Assembly: GCA_009746045.1 (NCBI GenBank)
Contig: RPFO01000050.1
Span: 122,001 to 186,000 of the forward strand
Source: Mesostigma viride
Taxonomy: Eukaryota; Streptophyta; Mesostigmatophyceae; Mesostigmatales; Mesostigmataceae
Length of the DNA stretch: 64,000 nt
Direction: 5' to 3'
Under the pieces are notes generated by a model, which was not told the origin of the DNA, did not search any database, and was given only the letters and a program-made list of their open reading frames with translations. The position numbers were made by a program, and so were the translations under genes. This document shows, piece by piece, positions 1 to 30,350 of the stretch; the stretch's first letter is position 1, and the number at the start of each line of letters is the position of its first letter.

Positions 1-1855
1 GAAGATAGAGTATACACGAGGGTAAGTTTTAAACTCCACATTTAGCTTTCAAGATTGACAAGTCTGGTTGCATTTAAGTAATTGATATGCCGACTGACGC
101 GAGATCTGGAACATATGATGAGTTGTCTCACTAGCTAAATATGATAATTTTCTCACTTACAATTATGTATAAAAGTACAACCATGCGTGCTTGCATGGAG
201 CTAATATTCCTATGCAGTGTGTATACTGCCGGGCACACGTGTCCCCTCTACGCATAATGTCCAACCAGGATTATAGGCAATCCACCGGACTAAAGAAGTA
301 TAAGAGTGCTTGTGACAGTGCCATGTAGAGAAACGTTCGCACTGTCTCATCTTGCATTCTTGCGGTCGCATGCATTGATCGACTCATACAAGCTGTCAAG
401 CTCACGTATCTCATAGAAGGGGGACGCAACGTTCGTCGAACAAAACAAAAATCGGAAAAGCCACTGAAGATCTCGAACTACTTGACCTCGGGAATGTAGA
501 GTGCCGCCATGTTCAATCACAGCTGCCCTTAGGTTTGAAGCCGCGTACTTCGCAAAGCCCAAACGCTGAAGCCCTCGGTGGATGCGCTTCTAGCATGCAT
601 TGCTTGCATGACCAGGTAACCACCCGAGGGGCGACAACCACCAGCCAGACAAGGTCCTCCGAAGCATCCGCTCTTGACAAGCCCAGGCCATGCCATCCCA
701 GGCAATGGCTGGTCACACGGCATCCACCCCTCGAACAAGGCATATTCACTCCCCCTCCGATCGCCACCACCACCACCACGACCACCACCACCAAATGTCG
801 CGTGGGTCACATTCAGGAGCCAAAAGCCGCCAGGGAGCATATCCTCTGGCACACACACTTCTACTCTGACAACACTTGGGCACAACACTTCCTAGAACCG
901 AAAGGATGCCAGGCCTGCTGACGGACAGCATTCCCAGGGGCCAAGGGAGGCGGAGGGAGGGGCGGGGAACTGCTGGAAAACAGCATCCACAGCACCACGA
1001 AGCTGCACCGAGATGCCATCAGCCTCACACTTGCAATGATACACATGCCATGACACCTGGATACGGTGCCCGTCAAATCGGTGAAAGCCCCCTCCATTCC
1101 ATCCCGTTGGTGCGACCAGGCGCTGCCTGAGGCTTCCTGCCCCAGCGTGCGGGGCGATCTCATCGCCCGAGTGCGCGGCATCATCTGCCCGACGCAACCA
1201 GCTCAAGTCACGACGCATGCACAGACGGTCAAGCTTCCAACGGGCTCAAGAGAAACTGACGGCGTCCCATGTCGCATAGAAGGCCATGAATCTGCCAGCC
1301 GCCAGTCGGACTCCTGGATAGCCTGATGGATTCCTGTGTGGCCGACTCATGGCCTGCACGGCCCTTTGAAAGCCCACGTAAAGTGGCCCGCGGTTACCTC
1401 CCTGTGGGGACCGCAAAGGCCTCTGGGCTGGGCCGTGCGTGCGCGAGAGCGTACAGCGAGGACTGGACAGGTGGAGCAGCCAAGGGATCACATGTGCCAA
1501 GGGAGCACCCCTACCAGACGAACTTCACTGCATCCCTGCGCCACGAGCATGAGCGCCCCACTGGAAGATGATGCATCCCACAGGCCAAGAGCCTTCCACG
1601 TGCCTCAGCACCACTGTTGCGCGATTCGACATCCTCATGCCTGATGCCTTCATGGCACAACCCTGAGGGCGGGTATTGACACTTCACACCTCTGCGCCTT
1701 GATTGCTCTCCTGCCAATTATCGTATCGGCTGCACCCACGACGAGGCTCCTCACGCCGGAAACGTCGCAATCCCAACGCGCTGCCGCCCGTCACGCAACC
1801 AACAGGTTCAATACTCGCGAGTGCCGTCCCCCTTCACGCCGCAAACAGGTCCCCA
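1..1855. other. No gene recognised
   Basis: This stretch lies beyond the stop codon of the minus-strand sulfatase. It holds only short overlapping open frames on both strands, with no family motif and no preferred frame. A short CCA/CCACGA run sits near 766-794. It may include the sulfatase 3' UTR, but I saw no convincing polyadenylation signal. Confidence 0.6.
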
Positions 1856-8549
<6,694 letters not shown>

Positions 8550-9954
8550 GGCACGATCCTCTAGGCTAATTTCATTATCCTCTCACTCAGCCCGTCAATT
8601 GCAGCCATATCCAGGCATGTGCTGCTTTTCTGAATGCGAGAGCCATTTTCCACCATGACTCATAACGCTCCGACGCAAAGATGCCTTGCGCAGCCGTGGG
8701 CAGACTGCTCGAAATGGGCCAAAAAAAATGGCTGTTTACGCTGCAATTGGGCGTTTAGCGACCATGCAGCGCTACGGTACCGGCTGTGCGCTGTAAATGA
8801 CATGCCCTGGTCGCAGCAGGTAGTAAAACTACAGTCGCGTGCGTCCCCACTTGAACGCAGTCAGATACGTCTTTCGCGATGTCGCGAGGCACGTCGCCAG
8901 CCTAGCAGGCTAGCACGCAAGTACGCATTTATTGGCCGTGGACCCGTGGTGTCGTGGCATCAATGCGTCATCATTCTGTCAAATTGGGACAAGTTGAGTA
9001 CTACGGTTGCACAGCCAATGGCCGTTACGCACATGTCAGGCAGTTTTAGTACTACAGCCGTCCACAGCCATGCCTCCCCAGTCTACATCTCCACTTTTGT
9101 CAGCGTTCATTTGTTTTTGCGAGTGCTACTTGACTGCTACTTGTGGCTGATGGGCGATGTCTCGTCTCAGTCTTCACTCTTGAGTGCCTTGTTGCTAGTG
9201 TGGCTCAATAAGGTTTTCCGACGGGCAGAATTTTAGAATACGACCTAAGTAGCTTAGATTGTGGAAACTGGGGAAAATACCAGCATCCGCCAGTTGTTTT
9301 GACAGTTCAGTACCGCACAACCCCTATACTTGTAATCCATAGGACGGCCCTGGCGGCTGTCATCTCTTCTCTGTCTGGCTATGACCGGCGTCAGGCGTGG
9401 GATCCAACCGACTGACTGACTGATACTTGTAATCAACTTGTGTCCTCGATCAAATTGAGGCTAATATTGAAAAGCCTGAACACGGGGGCATGCATAATTG
9501 GTAGTTCCGACTTCCGAGTTCGACGCTCGCCAGTCGCCAGTCGCCACGGCTTCTGAATAATTTATGCAACTTTCAACCGATGACCGTCCCTGATTCCTGT
9601 GCTCAATTCACGGTCAGCAGAAGTGAATGGCTGCCAAGTGCACACGAATTTTCTGCCATAGCAGAATTTTCTGGCGACATGTGCATCGCAACGGACGCGA
9701 GTGAGGAACAGAAAAATTACTTGCCACTCTGTCACGACGGCCAGACTGCATACGTCTTCCGTGAAGTCTACCATGCGAATGAGCTACCAGCGATGCTTTA
9801 AATGCATTAGTTGTTGACATGCAAGGCGAGCTTGTGGGTAGCGACTGATGTGAAAGGCAGCAAACCTAGTTGTTGCAGTCGCGCCCTGTACCTGTAAAGT
9901 CTCGTGAGATAACCAATCGAGTGCGTTCAATATCTTTCTTCGAGGAGGAGGAAG
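8550..9954. promoter_or_regulatory. Divergent intergenic promoter region
   Basis: This 1.4-kb gap separates the start codons of the sulfatase (minus) and the acid phosphatase (plus). It must contain both 5' UTRs and probably both promoters. Plus-strand CCAAT motifs occur at about 9013 and 9911. A 200-codon open frame at 8634-9236 has no recognisable domain and probably is not a gene. The promoter role is inferred only from gene orientation. Confidence 0.45.
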
Positions 9955-22590
<12,636 letters not shown>

Positions 22591-23276
22591 GCCAATTCTG
22601 GCTAGTTAGCAATGTACTGATATTGTTTGAAAAGTGCAGATTGCAGCCTGTCAAGAGAATTAGACATCTCTTTGGAAATTCGATAATTTTTAAAATACAA
22701 AATTGGCAGGCCGTTTCGATAATCGACTCGACACCACATGGCATCGCCGGATCCTGCGCATGTGTGCACTAGGCAGTACCATGTGATCCCTAGTTCATCA
22801 AGCGGATAAAATATTTACACGCGGCCATGCATACCCTAAGTGCAGGGGAACGAACACGGTCCAGCATTTCTGGTCTCTTATCCATCCCTAGGAATGTTGC
22901 ACAGCGAGAAGTCCGGACCGGCAGATGCATGTACACGTCTTCCCTCCGTTGATCATGCCGGAAGGCAAGCCACAGCTGCTATTAACACTGCCCACGCGGC
23001 CGGGGAGATCTCGACTAGCTGGCATCTACTGCGGACCTGCACGTATGAGACCTTAAAGTGTGCGGACCATGAATGTTGGCGGGCCGTGCAGTGACATGCA
23101 GAAGAAACTGGACATATCCAACAGTGGGCTGAGCCACCCTAAGTGGTAACCATCTAGCTTGCGGCCAGCTAGGCCATCCAAACAGAGGCGAACATCATGT
23201 AGTAGATGACACATTGGGCAGCTAGCATTTGTTGCTTTCTGACGACAACACATAGCCTTGCATAATTTCACATATA
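22591..23276. other. No gene recognised
   Basis: Sequence downstream of the phosphatase stop codon, presumably including its 3' UTR. I see no motif or long frame. Confidence 0.5.
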
Positions 23277-24058
23277 GTACCGGCTACTCCCCCTTCTCAA
23301 GAAGGTTCCAGCCGTGTTCAGCCCGTCTCACGGTTAATTCGAGACTGAACAAGTCTCGAGTGCAGACACGTGTGTAGTACTCCTACACACAGATCTCGAA
23401 TGATTTATCTAGTACCAAATCCGAAAGGCTTGCATCACTCCCCGGAAAGGAGAACTTTTGCGGATGACTGTAGGTGTCAGTTGGTGATGCCTTAGGATCC
23501 GGAGACGTCCGCCCTATAGTCAGCAAAATTGGTGCGAGAGGTCCCCAGTTCGATTCCGGCCTGGATTCATTTGCAGATCGCGTTTTTCCGCGGTTTCCGC
23601 GGACCGGCACTGAACGCAAATAGTTTTCACCTTTGCGGTGTGCCAAATCAGAATATACGCTTGGCTGATCTCGATAGTACCGGCTACTCCCCCTTCTCAA
23701 TAAGGTTCCAGCCATGTTCAGCCCGCGTCTCACGGTTCGAGACTGAACAAGTCTCGAGTGCAGAAACGTGTGTGGTACTCCTACACACAGATCTCGAATG
23801 ATTTATCTAGTACCAAATCCGAAAGGCTTGCATCACTCCCCGGAAAGGAGAACTTTTGCGAATGACTGTAGGTGTCAGTTGGCGATGCCTTATTAGGATC
23901 CGGAGACGTCCGTCCTATAGTCAGCAAAATTGGTGCGAGAGGTCCCCAGTTCGATTCCTGCCTGGATTCATTTGCAGATCGCGTTTTTCCGCGTTTTCCG
24001 CGGACCGGCACTGAACGCAAATGGTTTTCACCTTTGCGGCGTGCCAAATCAGAATATA
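23277..24058 (-). repeat. Tandem pair of ~385-bp repeats with tRNA-like boxes
   Basis: Copy 1 spans about 23277-23656 and copy 2 about 23677-24058, with high identity. Each carries on the plus strand an A-box-like TATAGTCAGCAAAATTGG and, 16 bases later, a B-box GTTCGATTCC (23548-23557 and 23949-23958). No anticodon arm lies between them. They look like tRNA-derived SINEs or a degenerate pol III unit. The minus-strand frames through them are probably not genes. Confidence 0.6.
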
Positions 24059-24283
24059 GTTTGAATGGACATGTATACTGCGTCATGTGAGCATAAGTTC
24101 TGATCGACGGCCTCAAAGATGCTAGCAGCTTGGTGACAGCATTGAACGCATTGTGGCAATCCACCTTCAGCGCCACATGGGTCGGATGCGTCTCTAGGCA
24201 GGCCTGAACTGTGTGTGCACGATGATGTCGCTGCCCCGGCCCTGTTGTGGCGACGCCAAGCTGGGCAGCGACGGACTCCTCGA

Positions 24284-24335
24284 TCAGTATAATAATAGTA
24301 ATAATAATAATATCAATAATAATAATAATAATAAT
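24284..24335. repeat. (AAT)n microsatellite
   Basis: AATAATAATA-type run next to the SINE-like 3' end at 24337; on the minus strand it would be that element's tail. Confidence 0.85.
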
Positions 24336-24336
24336 A

Positions 24337-24545
24337 AGCACGTGACTGCGTCACGTGGGTGCCAATACAGAGTAAAGGAACCTTCAACCCTATAATTCAC
24401 AGCGAGAAGGAGGGAGGGCACCCTAGCTTCTCTCACTGCCGCAAGTGGGCAGGCCACAGAGCGCTCTCTCCACAGCATGGTGCATGCCGGGGCGCAACAC
24501 TGTGGGTGCAATACAACCAGTGCAATACCATAGGTAGGCTGACGC
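24337..24545 (-). mobile_element. SINE-like 3' end, copy with AAT tail
   Basis: About 210 bp shared with 24596-24832 and 20525-20700. The microsatellite directly at the left end marks the 3' end of a minus-strand retroposon. Confidence 0.65.
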
Positions 24546-24569
24546 ATAGCTCGATCAGTATCACTCCGG

Positions 24570-25180
24570 TTAATTCATTAATTAATATATTAATAAGCAC
24601 GTTCAACTGCGTCACGTGGGTGCCAATACAGTGTAAAGGAACCTTCAACCCTATTTACCCAACGAGAAGGAGGGACCTCGGGCGCCCTAGCTTCTCTCGC
24701 TGCCGCAAGTGGGCAGGCCTCAGAGCGCTCTCTCCACGGCATGGTCAGTGCCGGGGCGCAACACCGTGTGCATGGGTGCATGCAATGTACACAACCAATG
24801 CAATACCATAATAGGTACGTAGGCTGACGCATGGCTTATGCACTACAAAGGTACGTGAGGTGGGCTCAAGACGTCGGATAAGGCGCAAGCTGATGGCCAC
24901 GTATACAAGGTGCCAGAGCTAACTGCAGGTACTATAACGCTGTGCGCGCTAATATCATTTCAAGTGCTGTCTAACTAAGCTATATCCCATAATCGATATT
25001 GCCCCCATGTAGACATGCAACTAGCTTGAGACTTGCTCTATCCCGGGGGCCGGCCGGAGCCCGGGGGGGCTTCCACAGTTTCTTGTTGACATAAAGGTCC
25101 CCGCCCCGCCAGTACACTTGGGGCTTCTCGGGGTTGGTCTTGTGGCGGATGTAGTTGGGGCCGAGAAGTAGGCGCGAAAC
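24570..25180 (-). mobile_element. 5'-truncated ORF1-type retroposon
   Basis: Read on the minus strand, the element starts in an ORF1 C-terminus (about 25180-25030), continues through the 24832-24596 repeat and ends in an AT-rich TTAATTAATTAATAT tail. The ORF1 fragment carries IRHKxxPEKPQVYWRGGDL, matching the C-terminus of the ORF at 50198-51076. This links the SINE-like repeat to an L1-type ORF1 and suggests it is that family's 3' end. Confidence 0.6.
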
Positions 25181-25472
25181 TCGGGGGCCTTTTGGCCAGC
25201 GACAAACTGATGACATTACTCACCAGCTTGCATATAGAGGACCTCGTCGCGCAAGCAATGGGACGAACGCGGCCAGGTAGCACTAGGCGGGGGGGCGTCG
25301 TCCTTAATGCAGCCCGCCGCCGCCCTGGACTGAGCCGGCTGGGGCAATTAGCCGGGCCCCAGCCAGCCAAGGGCCGGCGCGCCGCCGGGGCCCTAGGCAC
25401 CCCACCGCGCGGCCAAGTCGATCGGCAACAGCCTCAAAGAGTGCGGTTAATTGCCCCGATATAGTCACAAGA

Positions 25473-26056
25473 TGTTACGTCCCTGCCCAGACTCACCTAG
25501 CCTGAGCTACGTAGCAAAAGACCCTTCTTGCCGGAATTAGGAATAATTCAAGATAGCCTAAAGTAGGTTGCGCTTCACGACGTGAGTCGTGAGATATCTG
25601 GCATCACGGCTTAATGCCAAGCTAATTAGTTCACACTTATAATGGCTAGCAATACCAATTACAAATGGATAATGCCCCGGGCTCAATGTGTAGGCGTATT
25701 CGCACTTATCATTCATTAAACCAAGAGGACGAGACTCTCGTCCTTGGACCAATTTAACCTAGGTTGGTTGCGGCGCAGATACACGCCAATTTCCTTAGAA
25801 CAATCCGAGTCACTCATTCCACGTAGGATCCGGGCCGACATCGACCCTCAACTATAGGATCCACGCCTAGAACCACTGACAGACTCAGAACCGGCGCGGC
25901 GCCACAGCGCCGGCCCCTAAAAGGACAACCTAGGACCAAAATAACTAGTCCAATTCACACAATAGCCAAGGTCCGTAAAACCCAAGTTCAATAGACCAAA
26001 CAGCCTTAGTAATTTATTCCATTGTTACGTCCAGCCAAAAGGGCAGGGACGTAACA
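25473..26056 (-). repeat. 3' LTR of chromovirus
   Basis: 584 bp, beginning TGTTACG and ending CGTAACA. The outer 16 bases at each end form a perfect inverted repeat, longer than the usual TG...CA. Confidence 0.95.
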
Positions 26057-26075
26057 CTCCTCCCCCCCATGGGGG
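26057..26075 (-). promoter_or_regulatory. Polypurine tract
   Basis: On the minus strand CATGGGGGGGAGGAG ends directly at the 3' LTR. This is the expected primer for plus-strand DNA synthesis. Confidence 0.8.
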
Positions 26076-26274
26076 TCGGTAGTCCCTACCGTACAAGTGA
26101 GATTGGAAAACAACACTACTATAAGAGTACTATGTCCCAACCTCGGTTCACCCGCAGGTTAGTAATGCCAGTTCCTCTAGAAGTTGATACACAGGACCAA
26201 CTCTGACGTAGTAGTAAGACAATGATGGTGACTGGATCAATCCTCTATCCGTCACGAAAACTATTCTAACCACT

Positions 26275-28765
26275 CTAGCGTCCGCCGCTAGTGGCACGTC
26301 GCTGCGACAGGATTTCAGTGAAGGCCCTACGCCCCGCGTGGGTCATCTGTGAAGTCATCACCCCAGGGTGCGAACACAAGTCAACCTCGAAAGCCACCTG
26401 GTAGGGGGACACCTTCTGTCGACCCAGCCGGGACAGCTCCACCCACGACCCTCGGGGCCACAGCGACAGGAACCCAGCAAGGTACTGGGGATGGGTGAAC
26501 ATGAGCGTCAACGCCGACCGATCCACCACCCCACACCGGTGCTCGCGAACAAAGTGCACCCCCATCAGGAAAACCTCCATACGCACGTGATCATCGTTGA
26601 TCGACACCGTCCGGGCCCCTACAATATCGGGCGCCACCAGATTAAGAAAGGCACTCCCCTCCGCTGGAGCCACCTTGGGAGGCGTCACCACGTGCTTCAC
26701 CCCATCGACCTGATAGCGCCAATCCCACCAGTCTTCGGACCCGAATCGCACAACATGCCCCACCGCAGCGGGGAAGCGAGGGTCGTCGGGTTGCGGCAGG
26801 GGCAGGGGGACTTGGGGCAGAAAGGTGATCTCTACCTGTTCCCAGTAAGCCCCGCGATCCACAGCGAACCAAGGACCCGCGCGAAACACCAGAGGAGCAG
26901 GTAGGTGCGTACCCGGGGGAACCTGAAAAGCCGGAGGCCCCTCGAATGTCACACAGAGCTTCTCCGTGCGCGGTCCTGGCCCACCATGTCGCACCACTCG
27001 GCCCGGTACCGGCCGTATGAAGTCCCCAATGACCACTCCTCGTGAGATGACCCAGGAGCTCTGGAGGCCGCATCATAGCCCACTGAGGTGGCAGCAGAAT
27101 GATCGCCTTGACGACCGTGCTGGACCATCAGGCGCTGTATCAGGTCCTGTCCTGATTGTACCGCAGCTACGAGCGCTTCCAAACGCATCACGGGCTCCGC
27201 TGGTACCAGAATGCCCGTTCCGCTGGGATCCTCGGCGGCCCGAGGTCGCGTCGCTGCCAGGGGTGTAGGCACGGTTCCTCCGCGGAAGAGTGCGAGTGTC
27301 GACCCGACGAAGTGGGACGGATGTGTCCCTCCGCAGGACGTGGCATTGATGAGCCGGCTGGTGCAGGCCGGGGACGTGGATCCAGGGAGACCAAAAAGGT
27401 AGGCTCCGGTGGTTCCAAGGAGACAAGGAAGGTAGGCTCCTCCTGGCCCGCATCCGTCGGAGGATCTAAGGGGGCCACAACCGGGGGCTCGCCCCCGGCC
27501 GGCTGTTCTGTCCTAGCCGGAGCAGCTCCCGTCGTATCCGACCGCGGTCGCCGAGACTCTCGCTCCAATTCCACCGCCGACCCCCACGTGCGCTCCCAGT
27601 GCCGATCCGCCGGGCGACGAGGTGGTGGTGAAGCTCGGCGAGCAGGGCGTACCTCCGTTCCCGAGTCCGAACGGGAACGCGAGCGCGATGACGGTGAGGG
27701 CGAGCGCCGACGTGCAGGCCGGTCTGGAGCACGCCGAGCCTCTGGTTGGCTGCCTCCGCCCCAACCCGTGGGCCGCGGGCGAGACCCTCGCCCAGAGGGG
27801 CGCCCCCAGCCCATCGCCGGCGGTGGCGCCTCGAAACGCGTCACAGGACGATGTCCTGCGCCGCCCTCCAAGGAGCCCCCAGAAGGTGGATCCCTTGAAG
27901 GGGGACGAGGAAGAGGACGGGGAGGGTAGTCATCAGAGTCGGAGTCATCACCCTCGCTCCCATCATCCTGGTCCTCGTCGTCCATCGCCACGATGCGATC
28001 CAGGGCCTGCGCAACGAGTACTGACCCGCGCGCATACACTTCTCGCCCCGCAACGCCCCTTCAACGGGAGGTATCGCGGAAAGTAGTTCTCCAGATGCTT
28101 CCGCACCTCGGGTGGAATTAGGAGGAGCAACAGCCGTGGAAAAGCAGCCTGCATCCAACGTGTTCATGCACGCATGACACAGGCACTCCCGCTCATGGGT
28201 TTCCCAGTCGATACCGACCACCACGCCGTCGCGCTCGGCGGTGCGGGTCTCGATCTTGAACCCCACATTTCTCCGCACGAACCATCGAAAATCCTCCAGC
28301 TTAGCGGGGCCGACCCGCGCCAGAATGGAATCGGCGCGGAGATCTGACGGCATCTGGTTACGGCGCCGACGACGCCGCTCCACCAAGTCACCCGCCCGAC
28401 CATATCGCGCACGAACACCGGGGGTTAAATGTCTCCTCATTCAGCTCCTTCACTATCTGCAGCGCGCGCGCGTCCGGAGCTTCGGGTCTGGACGACGTCT
28501 CGTGCCGGCCACCACCGCCCGAGCCCCCGGCCCTTGAAACGCCCCTTCGGACTGCAGGCTCTCCGCGAGCTGTCTGCATCCTGTCAACCTGTTCTGGTAG
28601 AGGGGCCTCCGGGTAATCTGTCGTGTCCATATCCACCAGATCTTCCTCACTCGAATCCCCGTCTACTACCCGGATCCCTGCCTCTACGGCCTCCGCGGCG
28701 CTGGCAGAAGTCTGGACTCGGGAAGCGCCTCCGCGGCGTCCCCCTGCACGGCCCACACACCACAA
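26275..28765 (-). CDS. Chromovirus accessory ORF, unknown function
   Basis: This lies between the chromodomain and the 3' LTR and is read through several frames: 28765-28388, 28440-28164, 28154-27963, 28039-27188, 27272-26949 and 27036-26275. The N-terminal part contains an ECLCHAC segment and a FPRLLLLLIPPEVRKHL segment. It is followed by an acidic patch, a long Pro/Arg/Ser-rich disordered region, a probable coiled-coil (VMRLEALVAAVQSGQDLIQRL) and a C-terminal domain with YLAGFLSLWPRGSW. The same order and similar motifs occur in the ORF at 56177-58469 of another LTR element. No envelope-type signal or membrane segment is evident. It could be a nuclear or packaging factor, but no known family is recognised. 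Confidence 0.6.
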
Positions 28766-28846
28766 GCCAAGGCATTAGTCGGCGTGTACCTGATACCCGG
28801 TTCACACCTCACTCTCACCCTACACCGTACGCCGTTATACCGCCTA

Positions 28847-29062
28847 TTAATGCAACTGGTGTGTCTTCTTGTATGCTTCCAGTAAGCGGGCGCAACCCGC
28901 TAACTCAGTAGGGGTGCGCCAGGAGTCCTCCGACTCATGCTGCGCGAATCGCCATCGCACACGGTATTGTCGCTGGGTCCCCCGACCTCGTTTGACATCT
29001 CGGTGTCCCACGATCGCAGCCACCTCATCCTCCTGTTCCCCTGTGTCCGGATTGAACTCCAA
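28847..29062 (-). CDS. Chromodomain at pol C-terminus
   Basis: The segment DEVAAIVGHRDVKRG...YRVRWRFAQHESEDSWRTPTEL is a chromodomain: aromatic-lined core and the W-x(10-12)-W/E-P-type ending. It is one base out of frame with the preceding integrase. Chromodomains bind methylated histone tails and steer chromovirus integration. Confidence 0.85.
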   Translation of the reverse strand: MEFNPDTGEQEDEVAAIVGHRDVKRGRGTQRQYRVRWRFAQHESEDSWRTPTELAGCARLLEAYKKTHQLH

Positions 29063-30350
29063 CGGGGCCGGGGGTTGACCCTACCCTGAATGGTGTTCTG
29101 GTGGTACAACTTGAGCTGGTCACGATGGAAACGGTTGGACGTGAGGTTCCATGACACCGGGACGTCCACCTGGAACATGACGTCATCAAACTTGGTGAGA
29201 ACCTTGTAGGGGCCCAGGAACATGGGACGAAGCTTAGTCTTCAGCTCCTTCTCCACCTTGTGTGAGAATCGTCCGATCTGTGGGCCCTCCACCAGGACCC
29301 AATCGCCCACTTCAATGGACGGCGCCCGGTTATCCCGCTTGCCGGCCGTCCTCTCCAGATACCGCTCGGTCGCGGCACGGTAGCCCTGGACTGCACTGTT
29401 ATGAGCCTGGTGCATCCGCTGCAGCAAGCGATCAACCCCCTGGCGTGTGTCCAGCTTGACCTGATCCTCTCCCCGTTCGGGGCTCATAAGCAGGTCGGGA
29501 GGCGTGAGAGGGTGCCTGCCAGAGTTGAGGAAAAAGGGGTAAATCCGTGGGCGGCCTGGGGAGCATTGTTCAGGGAGAACTCCACCAAGCCCAGAAGCTC
29601 CTCCCAATTGCTGCCCACCGCGTCGGTGTAGTGTCGCATGGTCTCCTGCACTGTGCGGTTCAACCGCTCCACCAGATGTGACGACGAACTGTGGTATGCC
29701 GTGCCCAGCGACACCTTGGTGCCCAGCCGTTCGAAGAACTCCTGCCAGAATTTGGCCGTGAAGAGCTTGTCGCGGTCGGAGATGAACTGTCGGCTGAGCC
29801 CATGGAACCGGAACACGTGCGTCAGGTATATCTTGGCGCACTCCTCTGCAGTGAGGTCGGCCGGACACGGGGCCAGGTGACACATGCGCGTCAGGCGGTC
29901 CACGAACACCAGAACCATGCTGTTGCCGCTCTTCGCCTTCTTGAACGGGCCGATGAAGTCCATCATGATAGAATCCCAAGGACCCATCGGATCAGGTAAC
30001 GTCTTGGGGACGGCTTGCGAGCCCGTGTTCCTGGACTTCATGATCTGGCACGAGGGGCACTGGCGCACATATGTCTCAATATACTCCTTCATCCCTGGCC
30101 AGTAGAAATGTTTGCGGGCCCGAGGATAGAGACGGTGGCTTCCTTGATGTCCGCCTAGAAGCGAATCGTGGAGCTCGTGAAGCAAGGCGGCTCTACAAAG
30201 CTCCGGGACATACAGCCGCCATTCCTCCGGCTGGATACTCACGAACAGGCGTCCATCCTGGAACTTGCAAGGGTAGGCACCCATCTGCTGGGGATGCGCC
30301 CGGATGGCTTCAAGCGCCGCTTCCTCCGTGACCGTGAAACGACTGATCAT
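28900..30350 (-). CDS. Integrase of chromovirus (IN)
   Basis: The first frame, 30350-29484, carries the zinc-binding HHCC module (HELHDSLLGGHQG then CPSC). It is followed by the DDE core: D in MMDFIGPF, D in ISDRDKLF and E in SHLVERLNRTVQE. The frame then shifts within an A-run at 29531-29535, which is T on the coding strand. It continues to 28900 with the GPY/F-like segment (KLRPMFLGPYKVL). The enzyme would insert the element's cDNA. Function is broken as read only because of one-base shifts. Confidence 0.92.

Noticed and set aside
8634-9236. 200-codon plus-strand ORF
   Set aside because: No domain or compositional sign of coding, and it overlaps the sulfatase promoter side; chance ORF more likely.
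23512-23560. Functional tRNA gene
   Set aside because: A- and B-box-like motifs are present, but no anticodon arm or matching acceptor stem can be drawn.
25558-25752. 64-codon LTR frame, identical at 36575-36769
   Set aside because: Identical because the two LTRs are identical; no domain and no start context.
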